Below are positions 1 to 5,808 of a stretch of 12,186 nt of DNA, in pieces. The translations under genes and the position numbers were made by a program. Under the pieces are notes generated by a model. The model saw nothing but the letters and a program-made list of their open reading frames with translations. It was not told where the DNA came from and made no database searches. Source of the stretch: Candidatus Peregrinibacteria bacterium (GTDB lineage: Bacteria > Patescibacteriota > Gracilibacteria > UBA1369 > UBA12463); contig JACRIA010000083.1 of the NCBI GenBank assembly GCA_016215735.1, positions 1 to 12,186 on the forward strand. Reading direction: 5' to 3'. Numbering within the stretch: position 1 is the first letter of the stretch; every line of letters starts with the position of its first letter.

Positions 1-2
1 AA

Positions 3-923
3 CTGTATGAATATGATATTCTTATTAATTCTATTTGTAACGAAGTTGATGAATTTTTCAGGAGATATCTTGGGTCTGAATACGCTCTGCCTCGAGAACT
101 GTATATAAATTTTTGTAAAAAAACAGAAAACTCCTTTTTAAGAGGTAAAACAACAGAAAGCGGCAAAATGATGGAAAAGAAAAAAATCAACTTATATATT
201 GATGAAAATCTTGAGCCTAATGCTGAATTAATGCATACTATAATGCATGAATATATACATATACTCGGTCGTTATCCTTTTGATGCCAGTTTGGACGATG
301 GAGTAGTTGATTTTTTGTCTTTTTTGATAACCAACACAATCGAAAGTATGGCATATGAACGTGCTGCTGGCGTAATTGCAATTTTATGGAACAGTGCGTG
401 GAGCGGCGCATCAACAGATGAGGACGCTAAAAAAATTCTCGAGGCTTATGTTGAGAGAGATGCAGCAAAATGGGAAAAAGTAATAGAACAAGCTGCTGAC
501 AATTATAAACTCACTGGAAACGACAAAAAAATCTTCATGGATATATATATGAATCCATTACCGCTAATCGATCTATCTGATAAAGAAGAGGTGATTGGCG
601 GCCGTTTGTTATTGTCACAAATAAAATTATATGATTTTTTGAAAATTGAAAATATAGAAGAAATATTGGTAAACAACGGGCCTACAATACAATATATTGC
701 AAATGAGTTTGAAGAATTGGGCAATGGAGCACAAATTGCCATTAAAATGATGGGGAAATTGATCTCAAGCTTCGGCGAAATGACAAATCAAAATAAACGG
801 CTAATGAAGGATAATAAACGACTGGTCGTAACTTCGGGTTCGTCGTTTGTAAATTGTTTTATAGTAGGAGTGCTAAGTTTATTAATAAGATATTTTTTGA
901 AATGGAAAAACAAAGCGACATAG
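3..923 (+). CDS. Membrane-anchored HExxH metallopeptidase-like protein, 5' end outside window
   Basis: The frame is open from base 3 with no stop, so the gene begins before the window. The first internal ATG (168) is probably not the start, because the reading frame upstream of it looks protein-like. In the 306 visible residues there is an HEYIH motif at DNA 246-260 (visible residues 82-86) in the context IMHEYIHILG. About 12 residues later comes LDDGVVDFL, which resembles the EG-x-x-E third-ligand region of MA-clan (gluzincin) peptidases with Asp in place of Glu. The C-terminus has one hydrophobic segment (about VNCFIVGVLSLLIRYFL) followed by a short Lys-rich tail, suggesting a C-terminal membrane anchor. 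It ends with TAG, and the next gene's ATG at 902 overlaps it by 22 nt, implying co-translation. HExxH is a short motif, so the peptidase call is inference; the family is not recognised. Confidence 0.6.
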   Translation: MYEYDILINSICNEVDEFFRRYLGSEYALPRELYINFCKKTENSFLRGKTTESGKMMEKKKINLYIDENLEPNAELMHTIMHEYIHILGRYPFDASLDDGVVDFLSFLITNTIESMAYERAAGVIAILWNSAWSGASTDEDAKKILEAYVERDAAKWEKVIEQAADNYKLTGNDKKIFMDIYMNPLPLIDLSDKEEVIGGRLLLSQIKLYDFLKIENIEEILVNNGPTIQYIANEFEELGNGAQIAIKMMGKLISSFGEMTNQNKRLMKDNKRLVVTSGSSFVNCFIVGVLSLLIRYFLKWKNKAT

Positions 924-1213
924 AACAAGAATATTTTGATTTTAATGTTCTCGGAAAAATAAGTGGAATTTCCAGGAGAATAAAATTCTATATTTTGTTG
1001 GTGGTTTTTACGGCAATTGTAGACGGTGGATTATCAAATGTATTGGCTGAGGACAAAAAATCTGAACCGTCTCCTTCGATTCCAATTCCTCTTTTGGGTG
1101 GTAAGCTGCGGTTTCCAGATTCAAGCGACGCAAATGGTATTTTGCGTAATTTTTTGATGAAAAAAAGATGGGAAATGATGGGTTTATATATATCGACTGC
1201 TATTCATGACTGA
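902..1213 (+). CDS. Secreted or membrane-anchored small protein; possibly the N-terminal part of a gene interrupted by UGA
   Basis: I chose ATG at 902, which overlaps the upstream gene by 22 nt; a TTG at 854 would add 16 residues. The 103-residue product has an acidic N-terminus, an RRIK stretch, a hydrophobic segment at about residues 29-45 (signal peptide or anchor, ending near NVLAED), then a Ser/Pro-rich linker and a short helical part. It stops at TGA (1211-1213). The same frame then continues without interruption through the next gene to 1879, so 902-1879 can be read as one 325-residue protein with an internal UGA at codon 104. The bases around this UGA (GACTGAAAAAT) are identical to those around the in-frame UGA in nusA. 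No family is recognised. Either a two-gene operon or one interrupted gene is possible. Confidence 0.5.
   Translation: MEKQSDIEQEYFDFNVLGKISGISRRIKFYILLVVFTAIVDGGLSNVLAEDKKSEPSPSIPIPLLGGKLRFPDSSDANGILRNFLMKKRWEMMGLYISTAIHD
1211..1213 (+). other. Possible in-frame UGA within one 902-1879 gene
   Basis: TGA lies in the common frame of the 902-1213 and 1238-1879 reading frames. It is preceded by GAC (Asp) and followed by AAA ATA GAC (Lys-Ile-Asp). With glycine inserted the local peptide would be HDGKIDDDE, which is plausible but not diagnostic. Confidence 0.4.
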
Positions 1214-1237
1214 AAAATAGACGATGATGAATTGTTA

Positions 1238-1879
1238 ATGTTCAAAGAATTTAAAAAGGAACTGCAGTTGGATTTGACTGAAAATAAAAATAATTTAGCG
1301 AATTTATTGAATATATGTAATTCAATAGGAAATTATAGCGATTTTTTCAAGGATGAAATCGAAAAGAATAAAAAATATATTCAGGCGACTCTTGTGAATG
1401 AATTTAACAAACTGGATTTTAATACTCTCTATATGGCGTTTTCCAAACCCTGCATAGGCGCGCTTACAAAAGGACAACGAGGATCTATCGCTTTATTATT
1501 ATTAAAAAATCTATCGGCTGATTTGAAAAATATCGATATAAAAAATGAAAAACAGTACGTTTTATTAGCAAAAAATCTTTTTGCTCTGATGGAAGTTACT
1601 TTTAATGCGGCAATTTTGAATATAAAGCTTAATATTTCTGATATTTCAGAAATTATTCAAAATACAATTATTCCCAATTTATCTAAAATAAAAAATGGTG
1701 AGGTGCTGGCAAATCTTTATATGCTGGTTCCTTATGATAAAGATGTCTTTGAAAAGCTGGAAAGTGGAATTAAAGAAAGTCTTAAGCAGGAAGGCATGGA
1801 TGAACAAAAGATCCAAAAACAAATTTTAAAACTGCAAAAGGCTAAAGAGAGATACCGAAGGGCGTTTATGCTGGATTGA
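1238..1879 (+). CDS. Helical, Lys/Asn-rich protein of unknown function
   Basis: This is about 213 residues from ATG 1238; a TTG at 1232 would add two. The product is almost entirely predicted helix, rich in Lys, Asn, Ile and Leu, with a C-terminal charged heptad-like stretch (KESLKQEGMDEQKIQKQI onwards) that could form a coiled coil. It has no signal peptide of its own and no motif I recognise. No ribosome-binding site precedes it and it is in frame with the upstream secreted gene, separated by one UGA and eight sense codons, so it may be the C-terminal domain of that protein on the outer side of the membrane. It ends in TGA four bases before the convergent NAD kinase gene. Low G+C relative to the rest of the window suggests an accessory region. 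Confidence 0.6.
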   Translation: MFKEFKKELQLDLTENKNNLANLLNICNSIGNYSDFFKDEIEKNKKYIQATLVNEFNKLDFNTLYMAFSKPCIGALTKGQRGSIALLLLKNLSADLKNIDIKNEKQYVLLAKNLFALMEVTFNAAILNIKLNISDISEIIQNTIIPNLSKIKNGEVLANLYMLVPYDKDVFEKLESGIKESLKQEGMDEQKIQKQILKLQKAKERYRRAFMLD

Positions 1880-1883
1880 TTTT

Positions 1884-2753
1884 TTAAAAATGTCTTTCTC
1901 CCCAATGCAGTTTTTGGCGGAGAGTTGCGTAGAAATTTTTGTCTTTACTGCGGAGAAATGTGATGCTGGAATTTGTGCGTTTAACAAGGACTTTATCGCC
2001 GTATCGGATTGGAATTGAATTCTGGCCATCAACAGTGAGGCGGACTTCTGTTTGAAGGGGTTTTCTGCCTGTGAGTTCAATTGTGATAGTGCGTGAATCA
2101 GGAATAATAATCGGACGCATTGAAAGGGATGCGGGACAAAGCGGAGTAATGATAAATGTATCGAGGCTCGGATGAATTATTGATCCGCCGGCTGCGAGAC
2201 TGTGGCCTGTTGAACCTGTTGTTGTTGCGACAATCACGCCATCACCGCGAAATTCTGACATTATTTTTTCATTGATGTGAATTGTGAGATTCAACATGCG
2301 CGCGAATGGGCCTTGGTTTATAACTGCGTCGTTGAGTGCGAAGGATTTAAAGATTTTTTTGCCAGCTGCGCTGGCGTTTCCGCGGAAAATTTCAACTTCA
2401 AGAAGTTTGCGCTTATCTTCCCTGTAATCCCCTTTTATAAGAGATTTGAGCTCATTTTCAATATTTGCTGGCGTGAGTTCTGCTAAAAATCCGACGATTC
2501 CGACGTGTACGCCGACTATAAAAGGTTTGTGTTTTAAGCCTGCGATTTCACGAGCAACGCGGAGAACTGTGCCGTCTCCGCCGATTGTTAAAACAATGTC
2601 GCATTTTTGTAAGGATTTCGCGTCAGCATCTGCGCCTGTGAAAATTATTTTGCAATTGCAGGATTTAATTGTACGCCTGATTCTAGCCATCAAATCGGTT
2701 TCTCCGATCAATTCCTGTTTCCCGATGATGGCGATGTTTTTGATTTTTCTCAT
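1884..2753 (-). CDS. nadK: NAD kinase
   Basis: The product transfers a phosphate (ATP or polyphosphate) to NAD to make NADP in the cytoplasm. At 289 residues it has the usual length. The diagnostic GGDGT motif is at residues 58-62, followed by GVHVGIVGFLAEL (family GxNxGxxGFL, with His where Asn is usual), the conserved ND pair at 141-142, and DGVIVATTTGSTGHSLAAGG at 171-190, the NAD-binding loop; Tyr of the common GSTAYSL is His here. It ends in TAA, convergent with and four bases from the plus-strand gene. An extended -10 box lies 24 nt upstream of the ATG, with no Shine-Dalgarno sequence. The glycosyltransferase gene lies 252 nt upstream on the same strand, but NAD kinase appears to have its own promoter. 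Confidence 0.95.
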   Translation of the reverse strand: MRKIKNIAIIGKQELIGETDLMARIRRTIKSCNCKIIFTGADADAKSLQKCDIVLTIGGDGTVLRVAREIAGLKHKPFIVGVHVGIVGFLAELTPANIENELKSLIKGDYREDKRKLLEVEIFRGNASAAGKKIFKSFALNDAVINQGPFARMLNLTIHINEKIMSEFRGDGVIVATTTGSTGHSLAAGGSIIHPSLDTFIITPLCPASLSMRPIIIPDSRTITIELTGRKPLQTEVRLTVDGQNSIPIRYGDKVLVKRTNSSITFLRSKDKNFYATLRQKLHWGERHF

Positions 2754-3005
2754 AATTTAAGCTTAACGCACAAGAGAATTATAGCAGATGTTTTTTGTGC
2801 CGGCGGGAAATAATTTTTGCGACAGACAATCGATGTTTTTCGGGACGTCTCGAAAGCGGTTTATACGAACTCTTTGACAATAAAATGACTGTGTTATTTC
2901 AAATTTGTTTTGTAATAGAGATTTCCGTTTCGAATCAAGCGTGAAAATTTTTTGCGCTAATAAAAATTTGTTTTGTATTTTAGCGAACTTTTTGTTCGTA
3001 TAATT
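2754..3005. other. Intergenic region between glycosyltransferase and NAD kinase
   Basis: This 252-base spacer holds the NAD kinase extended -10 box, an 18-bp near-perfect palindrome at 2838-2855 (TTTCGGGACGTCTCGAAA, one non-complementary pair), and two direct copies of AAATTTGTTTTGTA at 2901-2914 and 2964-2977. The glycosyltransferase frame stays open for 80 codons beyond its UGA, down to a TAA at 2763-2765, but the predicted peptide is Asn/Lys/Phe-rich and not convincing. Confidence 0.5.
2778..2786 (-). promoter_or_regulatory. Extended -10 promoter of NAD kinase
   Basis: On the minus strand the sequence reads TGCTATAAT, a perfect -10 hexamer with the TGn extension. No good -35 box is seen 17 bp upstream (CCGCCG). 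It predicts a transcription start near 2771 and an approximately 18-nt leader. Confidence 0.5.
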
Positions 3006-4142
3006 TCAGCGGGCGATAGACCTGAAGAGTTGTATTAATTTGCTAGCGGAAGATTGCCATGAAAATTTTTGGGATTGGTGCTGACCGCGGTTTACTAGTT
3101 TATTGCGCAGGTCGCGATCAACTAAAATCGATTTTATGGCTTCAGCTAAGCCGCGAGTGTCAGCTGGATCAACAAGTAAACCGCCTGTACCAATTACTTC
3201 CGGCATTGAAGCGGCGTTTGAAGCAATAATAGGACAGCTGCATTTCATTGCCTCGAGAGGCGGAATTCCAAAGCCTTCATAAAGCGACGGGAAGACGAAA
3301 ATTTCAGCGCCGTTGTAGTATCCAACGAGGTCGTTTTCAGCGACATATCCGCGAAAAATAACTTTGTCTTTTATGTCTTGATGATGAACGCGGTCGAAAA
3401 TTTGTTTATATTTCCAGCCTTTTGCGCCGATTATAATTAATTTTAGATTTGGAAATTCCTGATTCACCTGCGCAAACGCGTCGATTAAAGTTGTGAAATT
3501 TTTGCGGGGTTCGAGTGTGCCAACTCCAAGAATAAATCGCTCCGGAAGGTTGTGGCTGATGCGAAAATTTTTGATTTCCGGCAGTGACATTTGGTGAAAT
3601 TTTTCTGATGCGGCAGCGGGGACGGAGGCAATTTTATCAATGAGGCTTGAAGTCGAGGGCGCGAATTTTTTGAGTAAATCTTTTTTTGTATTTTCTGAAA
3701 TTGTAATGACTTTTACGGCTTTCTTAAGCGCAAATTTAAGCGTCATTTTTTCAATAAAAACTGCTTTTTTATTGTGATCCGGAAATAAAAATGCGACTAA
3801 ATCGTGAACAATGATAATTGTTTTGAGGGTGCGCGCTGCGAGTGCCGGAATTATAAAACTCGTTGTCGCGAAAAAGAGGTCGGCTGGTGCACTGCCATGC
3901 GCGGCTTTTAGATCGCGTAAAACTGCTAAGTGCCAAAAAATTGATCTGCGGTTAATGCGGCGCCAAGCAATATTGGAAAATTTTTTAAATTCTTCTGGCA
4001 GCGCGCAAAGTTTATCTATATAAAAAATATATTCGTTCTGCGAATCCTGTGCGAGAACTGCAGCCAGCAAATTATACGCATACCAGCCTTTGCCTGTTTT
4101 ATTGAGCCGCGAAGCCTCTCTGAAATCTACCGCGATTTTCAT
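3006..4142 (-). CDS. GT4-family glycosyltransferase
   Basis: This GT-B fold enzyme probably transfers a sugar from a nucleotide-sugar to a cell-envelope glycan or lipid acceptor at the cytoplasmic membrane; the acceptor cannot be read from sequence. It has 378 residues, the typical GT4 length. The N-terminal acceptor domain begins MKIAVDFREA, with a Gly-rich loop KTGKGWYAYN. The C-terminal donor domain starts at about 203 with ILGVGTLEPRKNFTTLIDAF, then LIIIGAKGW, VIFRGYV and FVFPSLYEGFGIPPLEAM. Glu289 and Glu297 form the EX7E motif of retaining GT4 enzymes. It ends in TGA just after the usual FSW helix, which argues that this TGA is a true stop. A -10 box six bases upstream of the ATG suggests a leaderless mRNA. 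Confidence 0.9.
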   Translation of the reverse strand: MKIAVDFREASRLNKTGKGWYAYNLLAAVLAQDSQNEYIFYIDKLCALPEEFKKFSNIAWRRINRRSIFWHLAVLRDLKAAHGSAPADLFFATTSFIIPALAARTLKTIIIVHDLVAFLFPDHNKKAVFIEKMTLKFALKKAVKVITISENTKKDLLKKFAPSTSSLIDKIASVPAAASEKFHQMSLPEIKNFRISHNLPERFILGVGTLEPRKNFTTLIDAFAQVNQEFPNLKLIIIGAKGWKYKQIFDRVHHQDIKDKVIFRGYVAENDLVGYYNGAEIFVFPSLYEGFGIPPLEAMKCSCPIIASNAASMPEVIGTGGLLVDPADTRGLAEAIKSILVDRDLRNKLVNRGQHQSQKFSWQSSASKLIQLFRSIAR

Positions 4143-4148
4143 AGTCTA

Positions 4149-4157
4149 ATTCTAGCA
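4149..4157 (-). promoter_or_regulatory. Extended -10 box of the glycosyltransferase gene (leaderless)
   Basis: On the minus strand the sequence reads TGCTAGAAT. Six bases separate the hexamer from the ATG at 4142, so the expected start of transcription coincides with the A of the start codon. No strong -35 box is visible. Confidence 0.45.
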
Positions 4158-4179
4158 TATTTGAGCTGATATTGAATTT

Positions 4180-4207
4180 TTGACTTTTTTCGCATCTGGA
4201 GTACTAT
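4180..4207 (+). promoter_or_regulatory. Candidate promoter for the 4293-5493 operon
   Basis: TTGACT (4180-4185), 16-bp spacer, TACTAT (4202-4207). It lies divergently next to the glycosyltransferase promoter and would give a leader of about 80 nt containing the hairpin at 4241-4269. The -10 match is only 4 of 6. Confidence 0.35.
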
Positions 4208-4240
4208 TTAGGCGGATTTATCAACAAATTTAACCCTACA

Positions 4241-4269
4241 CGCCGTCCCGCCAAGGCGGGACACAGGCG
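4241..4269 (+). repeat. GC-rich hairpin in the leader of the four-TM gene
   Basis: GTCCCGCC-AA-GGCGGGAC (4245-4262) is a perfect inverted repeat, flanked by CGCC (4241-4244) and GGCG (4266-4269) that extend the fold. No U-run follows, so it is not an intrinsic terminator. A related element (ACACGC then CCCGCCAAGG) recurs at 10844-10867, also shortly upstream of a start codon. Confidence 0.55.
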
Positions 4270-4292
4270 AAAAAATATTAATCAATAAAATT

Positions 4293-4940
4293 ATGCCTAC
4301 GAAAAAACTTTCTCAAATTATCAGCGAGATGCCGCTTGATGCAAAACTGGTTTCGCTTGGCGGATTGATTACAGCTTTGAGCGTATTCCTGCCGTGGTAT
4401 CAGGATTTGGACGCTTTCAAAACAGGCGACCAGTTTCTCGGCATTACAGGGCCGCTTTATTTGATTGGACTGATTATGCTTATTCTTGGCGGATTAACTG
4501 TCGCATCAGTTATTTCAAAAAAATGGCAGAATAGAATCGCGAGGATTGGACTTGAACTTCCTGTTACGCATATTATCATCGCGGCATTCAATTTATTTTT
4601 GCTGGTGCTAGCGAATTCGGTTTATTTTCACGCAAAATTCGGCGTAAATATCATGCTGAAAGAATTTAGATTTGGAATGGTTTTTGCATTTATTGGAGTT
4701 GGTTTGATGCTGATTGGTGGAATTTTTGAGTATAAAAAAGGCGGAATTAAATGGGAAAATTTGAAAGGCGAGGCAAAACCGCTGATTGATATTGAAGAGA
4801 CGAGAAAGCATGAAATTGTGCGCGAACATAGTTCTGTTGTGCGTGAAACGCCAAAAGATGAAATCGCCGAAACGGCTGAAACGCATACTGCTATGCGAAC
4901 GCCGGAAAATACAAATGACGACCGCTATCCTAATTTGTAA
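4293..4940 (+). CDS. Four-TM membrane protein with acidic cytoplasmic tail
   Basis: This 215-residue protein has four hydrophobic segments at about residues 19-37, 54-75, 91-112 and 127-147. A hydrophilic, acidic, probably disordered C-terminal tail (148-215) is rich in Glu, Thr and Arg. The first and last segments are Gly-rich (VSLGGLITALSVFLPWY and FIGVGLMLIGGIFEY). No catalytic motif is evident and I do not recognise the family; the even TM count places both termini on the same side, probably the cytoplasm. The ATG has no Shine-Dalgarno sequence. It is the first gene of a probable three-gene unit with a zinc-ribbon protein (26-nt gap) and a Cys-rich exported protein. It ends in TAA and is followed directly by a tandem heptamer array. 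Confidence 0.75.
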   Translation: MPTKKLSQIISEMPLDAKLVSLGGLITALSVFLPWYQDLDAFKTGDQFLGITGPLYLIGLIMLILGGLTVASVISKKWQNRIARIGLELPVTHIIIAAFNLFLLVLANSVYFHAKFGVNIMLKEFRFGMVFAFIGVGLMLIGGIFEYKKGGIKWENLKGEAKPLIDIEETRKHEIVREHSSVVRETPKDEIAETAETHTAMRTPENTNDDRYPNL

Positions 4941-4968
4941 ATTCTTTATTCTTTATTCTATATTCTAT
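4941..4968 (+). repeat. Four tandem heptamers overlapping a start codon
   Basis: ATTCTTT (4941-4947), ATTCTTT (4948-4954), ATTCTAT (4955-4961) and ATTCTAT (4962-4968) fill the whole gap between the stop of the four-TM gene and the next gene. The ATG of the zinc-ribbon gene (4967) uses the last two bases of the final unit. Confidence 0.75.
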
Positions 4969-5185
4969 GCTGCGCGAAGAAGACAAATGGGACGGAATTG
5001 TTTTTTACTGCAAAGACTGCGAAGAAATTGTAAAAGTTGAACGCGCAGGCAGAAAATACGCGTACCGATGCAAAAAATGCGGGACTAAAAATGTGGCTTT
5101 TGGAACAGAAAAAAGCATTGCGAATTATTTTCATGTGGAAAAAGAAGAAGAGAAACCAAAAGCGGTGCCGACAGAAAAGAAATAG
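4967..5185 (+). CDS. Small zinc-ribbon protein
   Basis: A 72-residue protein with two CxxC knuckles, CKDC (Cys15, Cys18) and CKKC (Cys35, Cys38), separated by 16 residues. This is a classical four-Cys zinc ribbon arrangement. The second knuckle is followed by GTKNVAFG and a short Lys/Glu-rich tail with Pro. Such ribbons bind nucleic acid or protein partners, and no specific function can be assigned. It is preceded by the heptamer array, with no ribosome-binding site, and ends in TAG. The 20-nt gap to the next gene and shared strand suggest an operon. Confidence 0.75.
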   Translation: MLREEDKWDGIVFYCKDCEEIVKVERAGRKYAYRCKKCGTKNVAFGTEKSIANYFHVEKEEEKPKAVPTEKK

Positions 5186-5205
5186 GTTTTTAAATTTAAA
5201 TTTAT

Positions 5206-5493
5206 ATGAATAATGCAACAAAAATTGGACTATTAGCGTTATTGCCTATTCTGGAGAGCGCATGTGGACCTACAAATGAAGATTGCCTGCGGGCGACATA
5301 TCCGGATTGCTCATATATAGTGAGGCCATATACTGAAGGAGGTTGTTTGCCCTGTAAACACAATGATGTTAATGATTTAAGAAAGGATTGCGCGTCAAAA
5401 GCATTAAAGGCTGTTTTAGTTAAAAAAGAAGATCCCAAGAAAGGATTTATAAAGGTATGGGAATGCGGCACCGACGATACTGAAAAGAAATAG
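5206..5493 (+). CDS. Cys-rich exported protein, possible lipoprotein
   Basis: A 95-residue product begins with a short signal-like segment, MNNATKIGLLALLPILESAC. Cys20 could be a lipidation site, but the -3 residue is Glu, which is not a standard lipobox. Cysteines at 20, 27, 35, 47, 50, 62 and 87 would leave six for disulfides if the first is lipidated, which fits an oxidising extracytoplasmic location. The remainder is charged. I do not recognise a family. It is the last gene of the 4293-5493 unit, ends in TAG, and is followed by about 160 nt of AT-rich sequence before a candidate terminator. Confidence 0.6.
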   Translation: MNNATKIGLLALLPILESACGPTNEDCLRATYPDCSYIVRPYTEGGCLPCKHNDVNDLRKDCASKALKAVLVKKEDPKKGFIKVWECGTDDTEKK

Positions 5494-5656
5494 TTTGTCA
5501 TAAATTTTTAATCTTTCGTTTAGAAAAATTTAATGCTGATGATTTATAAAATGGGCGATTTTTTGTTTTGTGTGTTCTTTGAAAATTAGTATGCAATACA
5601 CTGGTAACTTAATGCGTCAAGCGTTTGTACTGGTACAAAAAATAATTAAATTTTTG

Positions 5657-5676
5657 GCTTACAAATAAGCTTTTTT
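5657..5676 (+). terminator. Candidate intrinsic terminator before recA
   Basis: GCTTA-CAAA-TAAGC followed directly by six T. The stem is only 5 bp, so it is weak, but its position between two transcription units on the same strand is suitable. Confidence 0.45.
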
Positions 5677-5679
5677 AAT

Positions 5680-5730
5680 GCCGCCTTCGGCGGCAGTGCC
5701 CTTCGTTCGCCTCCGGCGGACTCCGGGCGT
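5680..5730 (+). repeat. GC-rich hairpin cluster upstream of the recA promoter
   Basis: GCCGCC-TTC-GGCGGC (5680-5694) is a perfect 6-bp stem. Just after it CGCC-TCC-GGCG lies within flanking GCCC and GGGC, giving a second nested fold. The local G+C far exceeds that of the surrounding sequence. Confidence 0.5.
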
Positions 5731-5731
5731 G

Positions 5732-5761
5732 TTGACAGGTGAGTACATGCTCACCTATACT
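5732..5761 (+). promoter_or_regulatory. recA promoter
   Basis: A perfect -35 TTGACA (5732-5737), 18-bp spacer and -10 TATACT (5756-5761). It predicts a start near 5768 and a leader of about 40 nt without a Shine-Dalgarno sequence. Confidence 0.7.
5737..5756 (+). promoter_or_regulatory. Palindromic operator in the recA promoter spacer
   Basis: AGGTGAGTACATGCTCACCT has perfect 7-bp arms (AGGTGAG/CTCACCT) around TACATG. It fills the space between -35 and -10 and touches both hexamers, the expected place for a repressor site. By position a LexA-type SOS repressor is the obvious candidate, but the sequence matches neither the E. coli CTG-N10-CAG box nor the Gram-positive GAAC-N4-GTTC box. Confidence 0.6.
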
Positions 5762-5808
5762 TGAAAACACAAACACAGTTATAATTTTATCCTCTAAAAA
5801 AATCTACT

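Larger units (their letters stand above)
5494..5808 (+). other. Intergenic region upstream of recA
   Basis: This is the longest non-coding stretch (315 bases). The first 130 bases are AT-rich with nothing clear. TTTGTAC-TG-GTACAAA at 5624-5639 is a perfect 7-bp inverted repeat of operator type. A weak terminator, a GC hairpin cluster and the recA promoter follow and are listed separately. Confidence 0.6.

Noticed and set aside
1857..1900. Bidirectional terminator between the convergent genes
   Set aside because: Only a T6-A5 run is present, with no GC-containing stem.
4245..4262. Hairpin as a terminator for either strand
   Set aside because: A run of A follows on the plus strand and no T-run follows on the minus strand; it is not an intrinsic terminator.
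5780..5785. TATAAT as the recA -10 box
   Set aside because: No -35 box at a suitable distance; TTGACA-N18-TATACT upstream is much better.
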